55,524 nucleotides of DNA from Phycisphaerae bacterium (GCA_030619925.1 JAUXAL010000017.1:1-55524); one strand, 5' to 3'; shown: positions 32,959-41,954, counted from the stretch's first letter. Numbers and translations: made by a program. Notes: generated by a model from the sequence alone, not told the origin.

Positions 32959-33031
32959 ACTTACTTTCTCCTTGCAAACACAGTACAAGAACTTGCTTCT
33001 TACTGCAATTTGGGTTAAACATTATGGCGTT

Positions 33032-34345
33032 TTATTTCATTGAATCCAGAGTCGCCTGAAGCCGCTTCCTAGCCGAGGCAGCTTCCTCACCCCCCTGGCC
33101 TGCCGGATTCGGATTCTCCTCGAGCGTATCAGCCGCCACATCATAAAGATTGCCGGCCTGATTATAATCGCCGGTGCCGTAAAGTTTCCACCGCTGGTCG
33201 CGTGCGAAACGATACAACGTCGAACCCGGGTCTCTCTGATACCAGCAAAATATCCAATCTCTGGGATTGCCAGTCTGGCCACGAAGCTGAGGAAGGAAAC
33301 TCCGCCCGTCAATGGTTATATTCTCAGGAAGCGAAGCGCCGCCGGCCTCTGCCAGAGTCGCAAGCATATCGCTGAAATCGACGAGGTCTCCGGAGACCTG
33401 GCCCGCCGGGGTCGTACCTTTCCAATTTGCAACAAGAGCAACATGTGTGCCAGCATTGGTGGTTGAGCCTTTGCCTCCGTCGATAGAGCTGCCATCAGCC
33501 ATTTCTGAGGTAATTCCCCTGGGCGTACCGTTATCACCGGTGAACAGAATAAGGGTGTTCTCGCGCAGGCCGAGGTCGTCCAGTTTGCGGACGATGCGCC
33601 CTATGACTTTGTCCATATAGGCAACCATATCGCCGAAGTATTTCTTGTCCGTTACGTTCTGTCCCCACTCGGGGCTGTCAGGCGTGGGGCAAAAGGGACC
33701 ATGGGTCAGAGCCATCGGAAAGTAAAGGAAAAACGGCCTGGAACTGCTGGATTTGTGGCGCTCTACGAAGTCGTCGATATAGTCGCAAAAGACATCAGGG
33801 CCATATTTGCCCACAAGATTGCCGAGCAGCCGGCCGTTCTGTATGATCTTCGGGTCCCGGTAGCGAGACCCCTTGGGAGCGTCAGCATCCTCCATATGCC
33901 AGAGGCAATACTCATCGAAGCCGGCATCGTAGGGGCCGGTAAAACCTCGGCCTTTTAATTGCCACTTGCCGGCGATGCACGTATCGTAGCCGGCGCCCTT
34001 CATTACATGGGCAAAGGTCCTCTCTGTGAAGTCGAACACACCAAACCTGACGTAGTTGCGAGCGTTAGACCTGCCGGTCATAATCTTCACACGCGACGGC
34101 GTGCAAAGCGGCTGGGAATAGCAGTGCTCGAACCGCATACCGGTTCCGGCCAGCTCGTCAAGCACAGGCGTCTTATAAGATGCGCTGCCGTAACATCCCA
34201 GACACTCAAACCCGAGGTCGTCAGCCATTATCAGGACAATGTTCGGACGCTTGGCACCGGTATGGACCTCTAAAGTCCGATTCGACAGCACAAACCCGCC
34301 GGCTCCAACTGCTCCGCATTTCTTCAAAAAATCACGTCGATTCAT
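33032..34345 (-). CDS. Sulfatase, paralogue of the 37354-38724 gene
   Basis: Protein of 437 residues from ATG 34345, preceded by an AGGAG-like site. Tat-type signal [20 protein letters not shown]. Metal site IVLIMADDLGFECLGCYGS and active-site motif C-T-P-S-R in SQPLCTPSRVKIMTG. It shares most of this N-terminal half with the sulfatase at 37354-38724, so the two are recent paralogues. Final lines of the protein (ENPNPAGQGGEEAASARKRL) are also shared. An open frame extends upstream of 34345 but that part has no protein-like character. Confidence 0.9.
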   Translation of the reverse strand: MNRRDFLKKCGAVGAGGFVLSNRTLEVHTGAKRPNIVLIMADDLGFECLGCYGSASYKTPVLDELAGTGMRFEHCYSQPLCTPSRVKIMTGRSNARNYVRFGVFDFTERTFAHVMKGAGYDTCIAGKWQLKGRGFTGPYDAGFDEYCLWHMEDADAPKGSRYRDPKIIQNGRLLGNLVGKYGPDVFCDYIDDFVERHKSSSSRPFFLYFPMALTHGPFCPTPDSPEWGQNVTDKKYFGDMVAYMDKVIGRIVRKLDDLGLRENTLILFTGDNGTPRGITSEMADGSSIDGGKGSTTNAGTHVALVANWKGTTPAGQVSGDLVDFSDMLATLAEAGGASLPENITIDGRSFLPQLRGQTGNPRDWIFCWYQRDPGSTLYRFARDQRWKLYGTGDYNQAGNLYDVAADTLEENPNPAGQGGEEAASARKRLQATLDSMK

Positions 34346-34478
34346 AACAGTCTCCCGTTCTCCTGCCTGGTTTTCTCTTTCGCTGGCTTTGCCGTTTCCC
34401 CTGCTTGTTGCTGGCAGGGGCCGGTCAAAAATACCACCCAAAAACAAGCCCGCCGTGGGTTGGGCGGGCAAGATTACC

Positions 34479-35864
34479 TCAATAATTAAACTTCGGCAGC
34501 CATTTTGCCAGTTCATCGGCGACGCTACGATGCTCGGGAGCAGGACGTGCCGGCCAAAGCAGATTGGTCCACTCCAGCGGGTCATTGTCGCGGTCGTAGA
34601 GTTCCTCGGTCCGGTCGCTATAACGGATGTATCGCCAGCGTGCTGTGCGGAGCGAGTGATTCAGTCGCCCGTGTGTTGTCAGTGCCGGCCGTTCCCAGGT
34701 GTCGCCTGCCTCCTTCAAAAATGGCATTAGACTCCTGCCTTCAAGACCCTCCCTGGGAGTGAGGCCGCAAACGTCTATAAGCGTCGGGTAGATGTCGACG
34801 AGATTTACCGGCTGATCGCATCTCGCGCCCGGGCGGGTCATACCGGGAACAACGAACATCAAAAGGTTGTGCGTTGCCTCTTCCCAGAGGGCAAACTTTT
34901 TCCAGTGGAGCTTCTCGCCGAGGTGCCAGCCGTGGTCACTCCAGAGCACTATGACGGTATTGTCGCGATAGCGGCTGTCATCGAGGGCGTCGAGGACGCG
35001 ACCAACCTGTCTATCAACAAAGGCCCCACATGCAAGGTAGGCGGCGACACCCTCACCCCAGGCATTCTCGCGGTAGTCGACTATCTTCTCGTGCAATTTG
35101 CCTGCCATTTTAACGCCGATCGGCGGGACATCATCGAGGTCATTTTCGTCGATGTTGGGCAGTGTTACGCTCTCAGGGTGAAACATGTCAAAGTATTCTT
35201 GGGGCACACACCATTTGAGGTGGGGTTTGAAGAAACCGCATGCCAGGAAGAAGGGTTTGTCGTGTTCTTGCTGGAGCTGCTCGCCGGTCCAGATGGCAAC
35301 CTTGTAGTCGTCCATATCCTGCTCCGTACCATCCACGGGGCCCCATTCAACATTGCCGGTAAGATTGGCGTAACGCCGATGAGCTTTAAGAGGCGGTGGG
35401 TCTCCACCCTTCGGGATAAACTCGTCCCACGCACCGGGACCGGTATCAGGCTGACTGCCATGATATATTTTTCCGCGGCTCATAGCCTTATAGCCGTTAG
35501 CTCTGAAATGCTGGTTCAAAGTTATCACGTCGGGCATGAGAGTACGCCAGGGGTCCGGGTTCTTATAGACGCCGGAGGTTGAAGGCAGAATGCCCGTCAT
35601 CAGAGCAGCCCTTGAAGGATTACACGCCGGTGCTGAGCAGTGTGCGCTGGTAAAAAGTACGCCTCTTTGAGCCAGCCTGTCAAGGTTTGGCGTCTTCGCG
35701 TCCGGATGACCGCCCAGACAGCCTATCCAGTCATTCAAATCATCGATAGCGATAAAAAGTACGTTGGGCCGCTCGCCGCCAAAACGGACTTGCAGAGCCC
35801 GATCCGACAGTACAAACCCTCCTGCCACGCCTGCACATTTCTTCAAAAAATCACGCCGATTCAT
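34479..35864 (-). CDS. Iduronate-2-sulfatase-like sulfatase
   Basis: Protein of 461 residues from ATG 35864. Signal [20 protein letters not shown] is almost identical to those of two neighbours. Its NVLFIAIDDLNDWIGCLGGH opening and C-N-P-S-R motif ([14 protein letters not shown]) are characteristic of the iduronate-2-sulfatase branch, as is SDHGWHLGEKLHWKKFALWE near residue 300. It would remove a sulfate from a uronic-acid-type or similar sugar. Branch assignment is from motif recall, and substrate is inference. Confidence 0.9.
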   Translation of the reverse strand: MNRRDFLKKCAGVAGGFVLSDRALQVRFGGERPNVLFIAIDDLNDWIGCLGGHPDAKTPNLDRLAQRGVLFTSAHCSAPACNPSRAALMTGILPSTSGVYKNPDPWRTLMPDVITLNQHFRANGYKAMSRGKIYHGSQPDTGPGAWDEFIPKGGDPPPLKAHRRYANLTGNVEWGPVDGTEQDMDDYKVAIWTGEQLQQEHDKPFFLACGFFKPHLKWCVPQEYFDMFHPESVTLPNIDENDLDDVPPIGVKMAGKLHEKIVDYRENAWGEGVAAYLACGAFVDRQVGRVLDALDDSRYRDNTVIVLWSDHGWHLGEKLHWKKFALWEEATHNLLMFVVPGMTRPGARCDQPVNLVDIYPTLIDVCGLTPREGLEGRSLMPFLKEAGDTWERPALTTHGRLNHSLRTARWRYIRYSDRTEELYDRDNDPLEWTNLLWPARPAPEHRSVADELAKWLPKFNY

Positions 35865-35926
35865 TCTTTCCCTTTCTAATTCCAACTTCCAATTCTAAAT
35901 TCCTCTCGAGGTGGCACATAACGATT

Positions 35927-37276
35927 TCACCGCTTTTTCTTTGGTCTCGTGCGTGTTTTCAGCTTCGAGATTTGCTCGCCCATCTGTGAGCGCCATTCGG
36001 CATACATCCCTTCCAGTTCCCCCACCACCCCCGGCCGTTCAGCCGCCAGGTCATGCTTTTCACTGATATCAGCCTCAAGATCAAACAGCTCTAAAGAGCC
36101 TTTTCGAGAAAGGAGCTTCCATTTGCCGGCCCGAACGGCCCACTGCTGGGACCCGTCGTACCAGAAAAGGGCCTTGTGCAGAGGCTCTTCAGCTTCTCCA
36201 CGAAGGGCCGCGAGCATGTCCTTTCCGTCATAGACACGGTCGCCGGGAAGCTCCACGCCGGCTGCCGAAAGGATAGTAGGCACAATATCGACGCTGATAA
36301 CCGGCTCCGAGCAGACCGCTGCCTTCGGCAGTTTTCCCGGCCATCGTACAATAAACGGCACCCGGATTCCACCCTCATAAACACTCTGCTTGTAGTCCCG
36401 CAAAACGCCGTTATTGGCAAAATTCTTTTTGGCGCCTCCGTTGTCCGAGAAAAAGATTACCAGAGTATTGCCGTCGGCGCCGGTCCGCTTCAGAGCGTCC
36501 AGCACTTTCCCAATCGCCTCATCCATACTCGTGAGCATTGCCAGGTAGATGTCCCGGTTCTCATCTCCGGTATTGAAGCGTTTTATATAGTCATCCGGCG
36601 CCTGCAGCGGCCAGTGCACAGCGTTAAAGGGCAGATAAAGGAAGAAAGGTCGCTTATGGTGGCGCTCTATAAACGACACGGCTTGGCGCGCCAGGTTATC
36701 TGTCAGGTAACCCGTATCGTTAATTGGTTTGTCATTGCGATAGATGGAGTTATGTTCGTCCGTTATCTGGAGCTTGAAATAATCATGCGCGCCGTGTCCG
36801 AGGAATCCATAGAATTCGTCAAAACCACGCTGCAAAGGACGATATTCCGGTTCAAGGCCCACGTGCCATTTGCCGACGACCCCGGTGGCATAACCTTCCT
36901 TCTTGAGCAGGTCAGCGACGGTAACTTCACTCAAAGGCAATCCGACCCTGGAATCGCCTCCTGTATAAAAGCCGAACCGCTGCTGATAGCGGCCGGTCAG
37001 CAGTCCGGCCCGAGTCGGCGCACAGACATAGGCGCTCGCGTAACCGTCTGTCAATCGCACCCCTTCGGCGGCCAACCAGTCAATATTGGGCGTGCGGACC
37101 TCCTTCGGATGGTCATAACAGCTTACATCCGCGTATCCCTGGTCGTCTGAAACGATAAGCACAATATTCGGCCGGCTACGAATACCAGCTTTCAAAACCC
37201 GATTCGACAGTATAAACCCGCCTGCCACGCCTGCACATTTCTTCAAAAAATCTCGACGCGTGTATTGTGCACTCAT
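35927..37276 (-). CDS. Sulfatase (GALNS/arylsulfatase-like)
   Basis: Protein of 449 residues. ATG 37276 is preceded by GAGGAG. Signal TRRDFLKKCAGVAGGFILSN; metal site IVLIVSDDQGYADVSCYDHP; active-site motif C-A-P-T-R in AYVCAPTRAGLLTGRYQQRF; then GKWHVGLEPEYRP. These fit the N-acetylgalactosamine-6-sulfatase-like branch. The tail is strongly basic (KTRTRPKKKR). It is the second gene of the sulfatase run, 77 bp after the first. Confidence 0.92.
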   Translation of the reverse strand: MSAQYTRRDFLKKCAGVAGGFILSNRVLKAGIRSRPNIVLIVSDDQGYADVSCYDHPKEVRTPNIDWLAAEGVRLTDGYASAYVCAPTRAGLLTGRYQQRFGFYTGGDSRVGLPLSEVTVADLLKKEGYATGVVGKWHVGLEPEYRPLQRGFDEFYGFLGHGAHDYFKLQITDEHNSIYRNDKPINDTGYLTDNLARQAVSFIERHHKRPFFLYLPFNAVHWPLQAPDDYIKRFNTGDENRDIYLAMLTSMDEAIGKVLDALKRTGADGNTLVIFFSDNGGAKKNFANNGVLRDYKQSVYEGGIRVPFIVRWPGKLPKAAVCSEPVISVDIVPTILSAAGVELPGDRVYDGKDMLAALRGEAEEPLHKALFWYDGSQQWAVRAGKWKLLSRKGSLELFDLEADISEKHDLAAERPGVVGELEGMYAEWRSQMGEQISKLKTRTRPKKKR

Positions 37277-37353
37277 GTCTATTTTCTCCTCATCAAATAA
37301 GGTACAGAGACCCGCCTCCTATTACAATCCGAGTCATGCCCTTATAGTCTTCT

Positions 37354-38724
37354 CTACCTCACCGAATCCAGAACGGTCTGAAGCCTCTTCCCGGCAGCGG
37401 CGGCTTCCGGCCCGGCCGGGTTCGGGTTCTGCTCGAGCACGTCGGCCCGGACATCATAAAGATTGCTGGTAACATAGAGTTTCCATCGTTTGTCGCGCAC
37501 AAAACGCTGCATTTTGCGCCCGCCCCATCTCGAGTCATAATGACAGAATATCCAATCTCTGGGATCGCCTTTTTGGCCGCGAAGCTGAGGCAGGAAGCTC
37601 CGCCCGTCGATTATCATGTCCTCCGGCGGTGAAGCGCCGGTCATCTCTGCAAAAGTCGGAACAAAATCACTGAAATCCACAAGGTCACCGCACACTTTGC
37701 CGGCGGGCACTACGCCCGGCCAGCTTGCGATAAGAGGAACGCGTGTGCCCGCATCAGCTGTATCACCCTTGGCCCCCTGGATGACCCCGTCCGGCATTTT
37801 CGATTTAATGCTCTTATGCGTGCCATTGTCGCCGGTGAACAGAACCAGTGTATTCTCGCGCAGGCCAAGCTCATCCAATTTCCGGACAATTCGTCCCGCG
37901 ATTTTGTCCATGTAACTAACCATATCGGCGAAGTATTTGGTGTTATTCTTGTGTGTCCGTTTTTTCCAGTCTTCGCTGTCCGGCGTGGGAACAAAGGGGC
38001 TGTGAACAAGCGCCATCGGGAAGTACAGGAAGAAGGGTCCGGTCTTGTGACGCTCGATAAAATCAAGCGCATAGTCGGTAAAGACATCGGGGCCGTATTT
38101 GCCTTCGAGGTCCTCACGAGACTTACCGTTTTCAACAATCAAAGGGTCTCTGAAGCGAGGGCCTCTATCGGTTATTTGCCAGAGGCAATACTCATCGAAG
38201 CCGGCCTGGCCCGGCAGGCTGCCGGTGCCGCGAACCTCGGGGGCCTGATTAACACTGCCGTACAACTGCCACTTACCCACAACGCAGGTGGCGTAACCGC
38301 ACCGCTGCAACAAATGTCCAAAGGTCTTCTGCGTCGGGTCGAGAACACCAAAGGCCGTATAGTTGCGGAAGTTGTATTGGCCGGTCATAATCTTCACACG
38401 TGACGGCGTACAAAGCGGCTGTGAATAGCAGTGCTCGAACCGCATACCGGCCCCGGCCAGGCCATCAAGAACAGTCGTCTTATAAGATTCGCTGCCGTAA
38501 CAGCCGAGGCACTCGTAACCGAGATCGTCAGCCATTATCAGGACAATGTTCGGCTTGTTCGCAGCCTTTCCAGCCGCAAACCGTCGAGAGGTGTTCGCAC
38601 ATCCCGGTACGGTCACCGATGCCGCTCCAAGGCCCACGGCCTTGATAAATTCGCGGCGGCTTACCGCGCACGAATTGAGCATAGGCTCACGCCTAATCGA
38701 TGCGGGGTTCATCTTCGGTTCCAT
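37354..38724 (-). CDS. Sulfatase, first gene of the cluster
   Basis: Protein of 456 residues. ATG 38724 has GAGGAGGA eight bases upstream, the strongest ribosome binding site in the run. A 20-residue extension precedes the Tat-type signal SRREFIKAVGLGAASVTVPG plus Cys. Metal site IVLIMADDLGYECLGCYGSE; active-site motif C-T-P-S-R in SQPLCTPSRVKIMTG. It is the closest relative of the 33032-34345 product, including the C-terminal ENPNPAGPEAAAAGKRLQ. The two may have arisen by duplication with others inserted between, or by duplication of a larger block. Confidence 0.92.
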   Translation of the reverse strand: MEPKMNPASIRREPMLNSCAVSRREFIKAVGLGAASVTVPGCANTSRRFAAGKAANKPNIVLIMADDLGYECLGCYGSESYKTTVLDGLAGAGMRFEHCYSQPLCTPSRVKIMTGQYNFRNYTAFGVLDPTQKTFGHLLQRCGYATCVVGKWQLYGSVNQAPEVRGTGSLPGQAGFDEYCLWQITDRGPRFRDPLIVENGKSREDLEGKYGPDVFTDYALDFIERHKTGPFFLYFPMALVHSPFVPTPDSEDWKKRTHKNNTKYFADMVSYMDKIAGRIVRKLDELGLRENTLVLFTGDNGTHKSIKSKMPDGVIQGAKGDTADAGTRVPLIASWPGVVPAGKVCGDLVDFSDFVPTFAEMTGASPPEDMIIDGRSFLPQLRGQKGDPRDWIFCHYDSRWGGRKMQRFVRDKRWKLYVTSNLYDVRADVLEQNPNPAGPEAAAAGKRLQTVLDSVR

Positions 38725-38778
38725 AAAAAGAGTCCTCCTCGTGTTTTTGTCAAGTACTCAAATTAACCGGCCAACTTG

Positions 38779-39114
38779 CTACTTCTTGAGCAGCCACTGA
38801 TGAATGAATGCTGCGACAAACCAGACCGCAAAGCCTGCACATAGCACAAGCCAGAGGGACAGGTGCTTGCGAAAACATATAAAGGCCACAAGAAAAAACA
38901 AAACGGTCGGCACAATGCCCCACAAGGCACCTTTGGTGTAATCGGTCATCAGGTCGAATCTGCCGGGATTATCCAGAGCCAACCAGATAAGCACGATAAG
39001 CCCGGTCAATGGCATTACAGCAATCAGGCCGGCCAGTGTCGGCAGCTTGCGCCCTATCTGAGTGCAAAACACGATAACACATACGCTGACCAATAGCTTG
39101 ATTACAAATCGCAT
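38779..39114 (-). CDS. DUF3147-like small membrane protein
   Basis: Protein of 111 residues with four hydrophobic helices (LLVSVCVIVFCTQIG, GLIAVMPLTGLIVLIWLAL, WGIVPTVLFFLVAFICF, WLVLCAGFAVWFVAAFIH). The pattern and length fit DUF3147, whose function is unknown. I chose ATG 39114 (MRFVIKLL); an ORF extension upstream to 39162 lacks membrane character. It precedes the sulfatase cluster on the same strand by 54 bp. Confidence 0.65.
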   Translation of the reverse strand: MRFVIKLLVSVCVIVFCTQIGRKLPTLAGLIAVMPLTGLIVLIWLALDNPGRFDLMTDYTKGALWGIVPTVLFFLVAFICFRKHLSLWLVLCAGFAVWFVAAFIHQWLLKK

Positions 39115-39235
39115 ATCGACTGTTCTCACGTCGTTACGAGCCAAGTGCTGAACGTCGCACACAGTGGTAGTGTATCCTGCCTTCGACGGGCCAAAATCTC
39201 AAAAATATTCAGCTTTGTGTCTTACGCAGGATTTC

Positions 39236-39694
39236 TTATTTGATAAACCGAATAGTCAACGGATAGCGATAGTGGTGACCATTGTTGGCCTTAACCGCCG
39301 CAATCAACAAAAAGATAAGGTCAACAATCACAACAGCCGCCAGCAGGAAAAAACCAACGCATATAAAAGTCAACACCGCAGAAATAAGCCCATAAATCGT
39401 CATCGAAATCTGGAAGTTCACTGCCTCTTTGCCCTGCTCGTCTACGAATGGGAAGTCATCTTTCTTTATCTGCCAGACAACTAACGGCGCGACAATGTTG
39501 CCAACGAAAGGGATTACTATTCCGGCAAGTCCCGCCAGATGGCAGATCATTGCCCACATACAGGCGTCCTTATTGATTTCTTTGCTCTCCGGAGTCTCTG
39601 GAACAGCTTCCGGCTGTTCCGTGCTTGCTGGCTGCTCTGTTTGCGCGCCGCCGGCATTTTCTTCCGCTTCCGGGTTTTCCTCTTTTTTTGCCAT
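39236..39694 (-). CDS. DUF4870-like membrane protein
   Basis: Protein of 152 residues. An acidic, Pro/Glu/Ala-rich N-terminus (about 1-40) precedes the DUF4870-type domain: MWAMICHLAGLAGIVIPFVG then NIVAPLVVWQIKKDDFPFVDEQGKEAVNFQ, which I recognise in two parts. Three to four helices follow. Function unknown in the literature I know; these are small Tic20-like membrane proteins. It has GGGAG in a good position before ATG 39694. Confidence 0.85.
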   Translation of the reverse strand: MAKKEENPEAEENAGGAQTEQPASTEQPEAVPETPESKEINKDACMWAMICHLAGLAGIVIPFVGNIVAPLVVWQIKKDDFPFVDEQGKEAVNFQISMTIYGLISAVLTFICVGFFLLAAVVIVDLIFLLIAAVKANNGHHYRYPLTIRFIK

Positions 39695-39830
39695 AGTTCA
39701 ACTCCCTTCAATTAAGTTACTTTTGACCTAACAAATCGACCCCTCTTTTAACAAAGGCCCATTACGCCGTCAAGGATAAAAATCTGACCGCCTGGAATCC
39801 ACTCTGGACATCCCATAATTTCTTTATTTC
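39695..39830. other. Gap between the DUF4870 gene and the plus-strand promoter
   Basis: No gene seen; divergent intergenic sequence. A minus-strand open frame at 39748-39984 has no ribosome binding site and no protein-like composition. Confidence 0.5.
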
Positions 39831-39859
39831 TTGACATTTTTCTCTCAATCAGATATATT
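39831..39859 (+). promoter_or_regulatory. Strong sigma70-like promoter of the PEP-CTERM gene
   Basis: Perfect -35 TTGACA (39831-39836), 17-bp spacer, -10 TATATT (39854-39859), one base from consensus. It would start an RNA near 39866 with a leader of about 210 bases before the ATG at 40079. Confidence 0.7.
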
Positions 39860-39865
39860 CTGTTA

Positions 39866-40078
39866 GTATGTAATATCACGGAGGAGTGGTGAGAAGGCCT
39901 TCCATAATTTCCTACCAAGCTTTCCACCGCAAGAAAAAAGTATGGTTGTTTCGGAGTCCAACGGCGACAAGGGTGCAGCCGCAAAACGGTTGGTCAGTGC
40001 GCCCGCGCAGCAAAGGTTTAAACAAAAAGTGGTATTTTGTTGTGAAATATTAACAATTTTTTGAAAGGAGAGATGAAA
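39866..40078 (+). promoter_or_regulatory. Long 5' leader of the PEP-CTERM gene
   Basis: About 210 bases without a gene between the promoter and the start codon. It contains GGAGGAGTGGTG early and a GC-rich segment near 39960-40010 (CAACGGCGACAAGGGTGCAG and GTGCGCCCGCGC) that may fold. I could not match it to a known riboswitch class. The ribosome binding site AAAGGAG (40064-40070) is 8 bp from the ATG. Confidence 0.4.
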
Positions 40079-40866
40079 ATGACTAATGCAAGAACGACAA
40101 TTTGGGTGATGGCAGTAGTACTATCTATGGCCAGTTCGCGCCTGATGGCATGGACGCAATTTAAAGACGGCCAAATACACAATATCGACTATGAAATCAA
40201 CGACGATGTTTGGGTGGATTGGCAAACGCCATTGATGTATACCACCGTAAACATGCCGGCTGGCGGAAGCATAAACTCTCCCTATAAATTGCAAGGGTTT
40301 GAACACAGTCGCATAAATATCTTCGGCGGGTCGATAGGAACTGAGCTACGGGCCTGGCAGCGTACGAAGACAGCCTAGTAAATATCCTCGGTGGCTCGAC
40401 AGGATATGACCTTCACGCCTACGACAGCAGCCAGGTAAACATGTCCGGTGGGTCGATAGGAAAGAACCTATGGGCCTCCGGCAGCAGCCAGGTAGATCTC
40501 TTCGGCGGGTCCATAGGAGGTTACCTGTACGCCTCGGGAAGCAGCCAGGTAGATCTCTTCGGCGGGTCCATAGGCGATGAGTTGATTTCAAGCAGTTCGG
40601 CCATTTTAACAATAGACGGTTCGGATTTTGCGGTCGATGGAGCCCCCTTTGGTTACGGTGAACTTACCAGTATACTTGGCGGTTCCTGGACTGATGAAAC
40701 TTCCAGACATCTGACCGGCACGCTGGCCAGCGGCGAACTGATTGGTAATGATTTTTATATCGGCCACGATGGCAAAATCGTCCTGATCCCCGCCCCCGGC
40801 GCTGTTGTGCTTGGCAGCATCGGCTTAGGTCTTGTCAACTGGCTGCGGAGACGAAGAACACTGTAA
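40079..40866 (+). pseudogene. PEP-CTERM repeat protein, interrupted by an 8-bp frameshift
   Basis: From ATG 40079 a signal peptide (WVMAVVLSMASSRLMAW) and mature part run in one frame to a stop at 40376. The next frame continues to 40866 with 19-residue repeats (SSQVDLFGGSIGGYLYASG) and the sorting tail IPAPGAVVLGSIGLGLVNWL followed by Arg4. Aligning the repeats shows that the unit 40316-40380 is 65 bp while the others are 57, so 8 extra bases (TGGCAGCG, 40355-40362) cause the shift. Without them the protein would be about 260 residues. It would be exported and processed by an exosortase. It may be a true pseudogene, a phase-variable gene or a sequencing error. Confidence 0.82.
40316..40608 (+). 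repeat. 57-bp tandem coding repeat of the PEP-CTERM protein
   Basis: Five consecutive units start at 40316, 40381, 40438, 40495 and 40552. The last three begin with near-identical words such as GATCTCTTCGGCGGGTCCAT; the first unit is 8 bp longer. Confidence 0.88.
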
Positions 40867-40928
40867 GAGCATCTACACAACGCAAAATTGGATAAGGCTG
40901 TAAGTCCCGAGGTAGGCGGGATAAGGCG

Positions 40929-41927
40929 CTAACCGGTGGATTTTCTGTTTTCCCGGCAGAATTTGCCCATCAACTCCATAGCTTTGTTCAGACTTTCAGC
41001 CGAGCCGTCCATTTTCGCATAGGCATCAACCAGCTCCAACAATTCCGCAGCCGGCTCGACCCGACCATAATGGTGCGCAACGTTGACAATGGCCGCATCA
41101 AGGCCGTATTCGGCCGCCTTTGCAACATAGGCCCTGCAGACACCGATCTTTCTACCCGGCCAATCGCGGACACAGTTGCTCACCCCAAGCGAGCAGTGCA
41201 CACCGCTCATTTTCAGGTCGCTTTTGATTTTCCTTATCGTCTCGAACGCCCGGTAGGTATAACCCGGCACATTCGGCTCCATCGGCATATCTATCGCCAG
41301 CGGAAATACGGTCGAGTCAAAGAATATCTCGCCGGGCTTAAAGCCGTACTCACCGACCGCCTTTTCAAAAATCTGCCTCGCCAAGGAATACAGCTCATCG
41401 ACTGAGTGCGAACCACCGGGCCCGACAGGCGCCTCTTTGCCAATCAACAGGCCTATGAAAGCATAGTCGAAATCCTTTTTTAGCGGCAGTATTTTATCCA
41501 TCGTATAAACTTTGACGGAGTTTATGAGCGGCTGTTTGACCTGTGCGTCGGTATTATACCACTCCTTCAACCCGGCTATTAGAACATCATCGCTGCTGCT
41601 GTCGATGCAAACCGGCACACCACCGCCCCACTCGCGAACGAGCCTGACGTATTCGACCATCATATCAACAGCGACCTGTGGCCCGCCGAAGGCGGGATTG
41701 ATCCGGTGCAGGGCTTCGCCCTGCTCGCCAAAGGCATCGAGGTTGACTGCTATGTAATCAGCGCCTTCGCCGGCCTGCGATTCGATTAAGGCCTTGATGT
41801 AATTCAGCGGCTCGCTCGGTGTAGAATAGGCATCAGCACCAAGCTCGCTCAACTGCTTCATTATTCTGCCGGTCTTCGGAATTGAAGCATGGATTGATTC
41901 GCCAATAGCAATAAACGGATTCTTCAT
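40929..41927 (-). CDS. Pterin-dependent corrinoid methyltransferase-like protein with repeat insertion
   Basis: Protein of 332 residues of the pterin-binding barrel group (methyltetrahydrofolate:corrinoid methyltransferases/MtrH and dihydropteroate synthase). Supporting stretches are FIAIGESIHASIPKTGRIMK, VPVCIDSSSDDVLIAGL, and MSGVHCSLGVSNCV with its conserved asparagine. It would move a methyl group between a folate and a corrinoid protein; the corrinoid partner is not in the window. Residues about 68-84 (EQGEALHRINPAFGGPQ) are encoded by a palindromic repeat also found in glnS, between AVNLDAFG and VDMMVEYVRLV. Confidence 0.8.
   Translation of the reverse strand: MKNPFIAIGESIHASIPKTGRIMKQLSELGADAYSTPSEPLNYIKALIESQAGEGADYIAVNLDAFGEQGEALHRINPAFGGPQVAVDMMVEYVRLVREWGGGVPVCIDSSSDDVLIAGLKEWYNTDAQVKQPLINSVKVYTMDKILPLKKDFDYAFIGLLIGKEAPVGPGGSHSVDELYSLARQIFEKAVGEYGFKPGEIFFDSTVFPLAIDMPMEPNVPGYTYRAFETIRKIKSDLKMSGVHCSLGVSNCVRDWPGRKIGVCRAYVAKAAEYGLDAAIVNVAHHYGRVEPAAELLELVDAYAKMDGSAESLNKAMELMGKFCRENRKSTG
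41682..41724 (-). repeat. Twin-hairpin palindromic insertion in the methyltransferase gene
   Basis: In gene orientation: GCAGGGC-GAA-GCCCTGC, linker ACCGGATCAAT, then CCCGCC-TTC-GGCGGG. It is 43 bp of core and shares the linker CCGGATC and the second hairpin loop with the copy in glnS. Confidence 0.85.
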
Positions 41928-41954
41928 CGTGTGGTCCTTAACACCAAATATCTC

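Noticed and set aside
34346-34585. An 80-residue N-terminal extension of the third sulfatase
   Set aside because: The twin-arginine signal starts at 34345 with its own ribosome binding site, and the upstream part overlaps the end of the neighbouring sulfatase gene in another frame.
39748-39984. A 78-codon minus-strand open frame as a gene
   Set aside because: It overlaps the promoter and leader of the plus-strand PEP-CTERM gene and has no protein-like composition.
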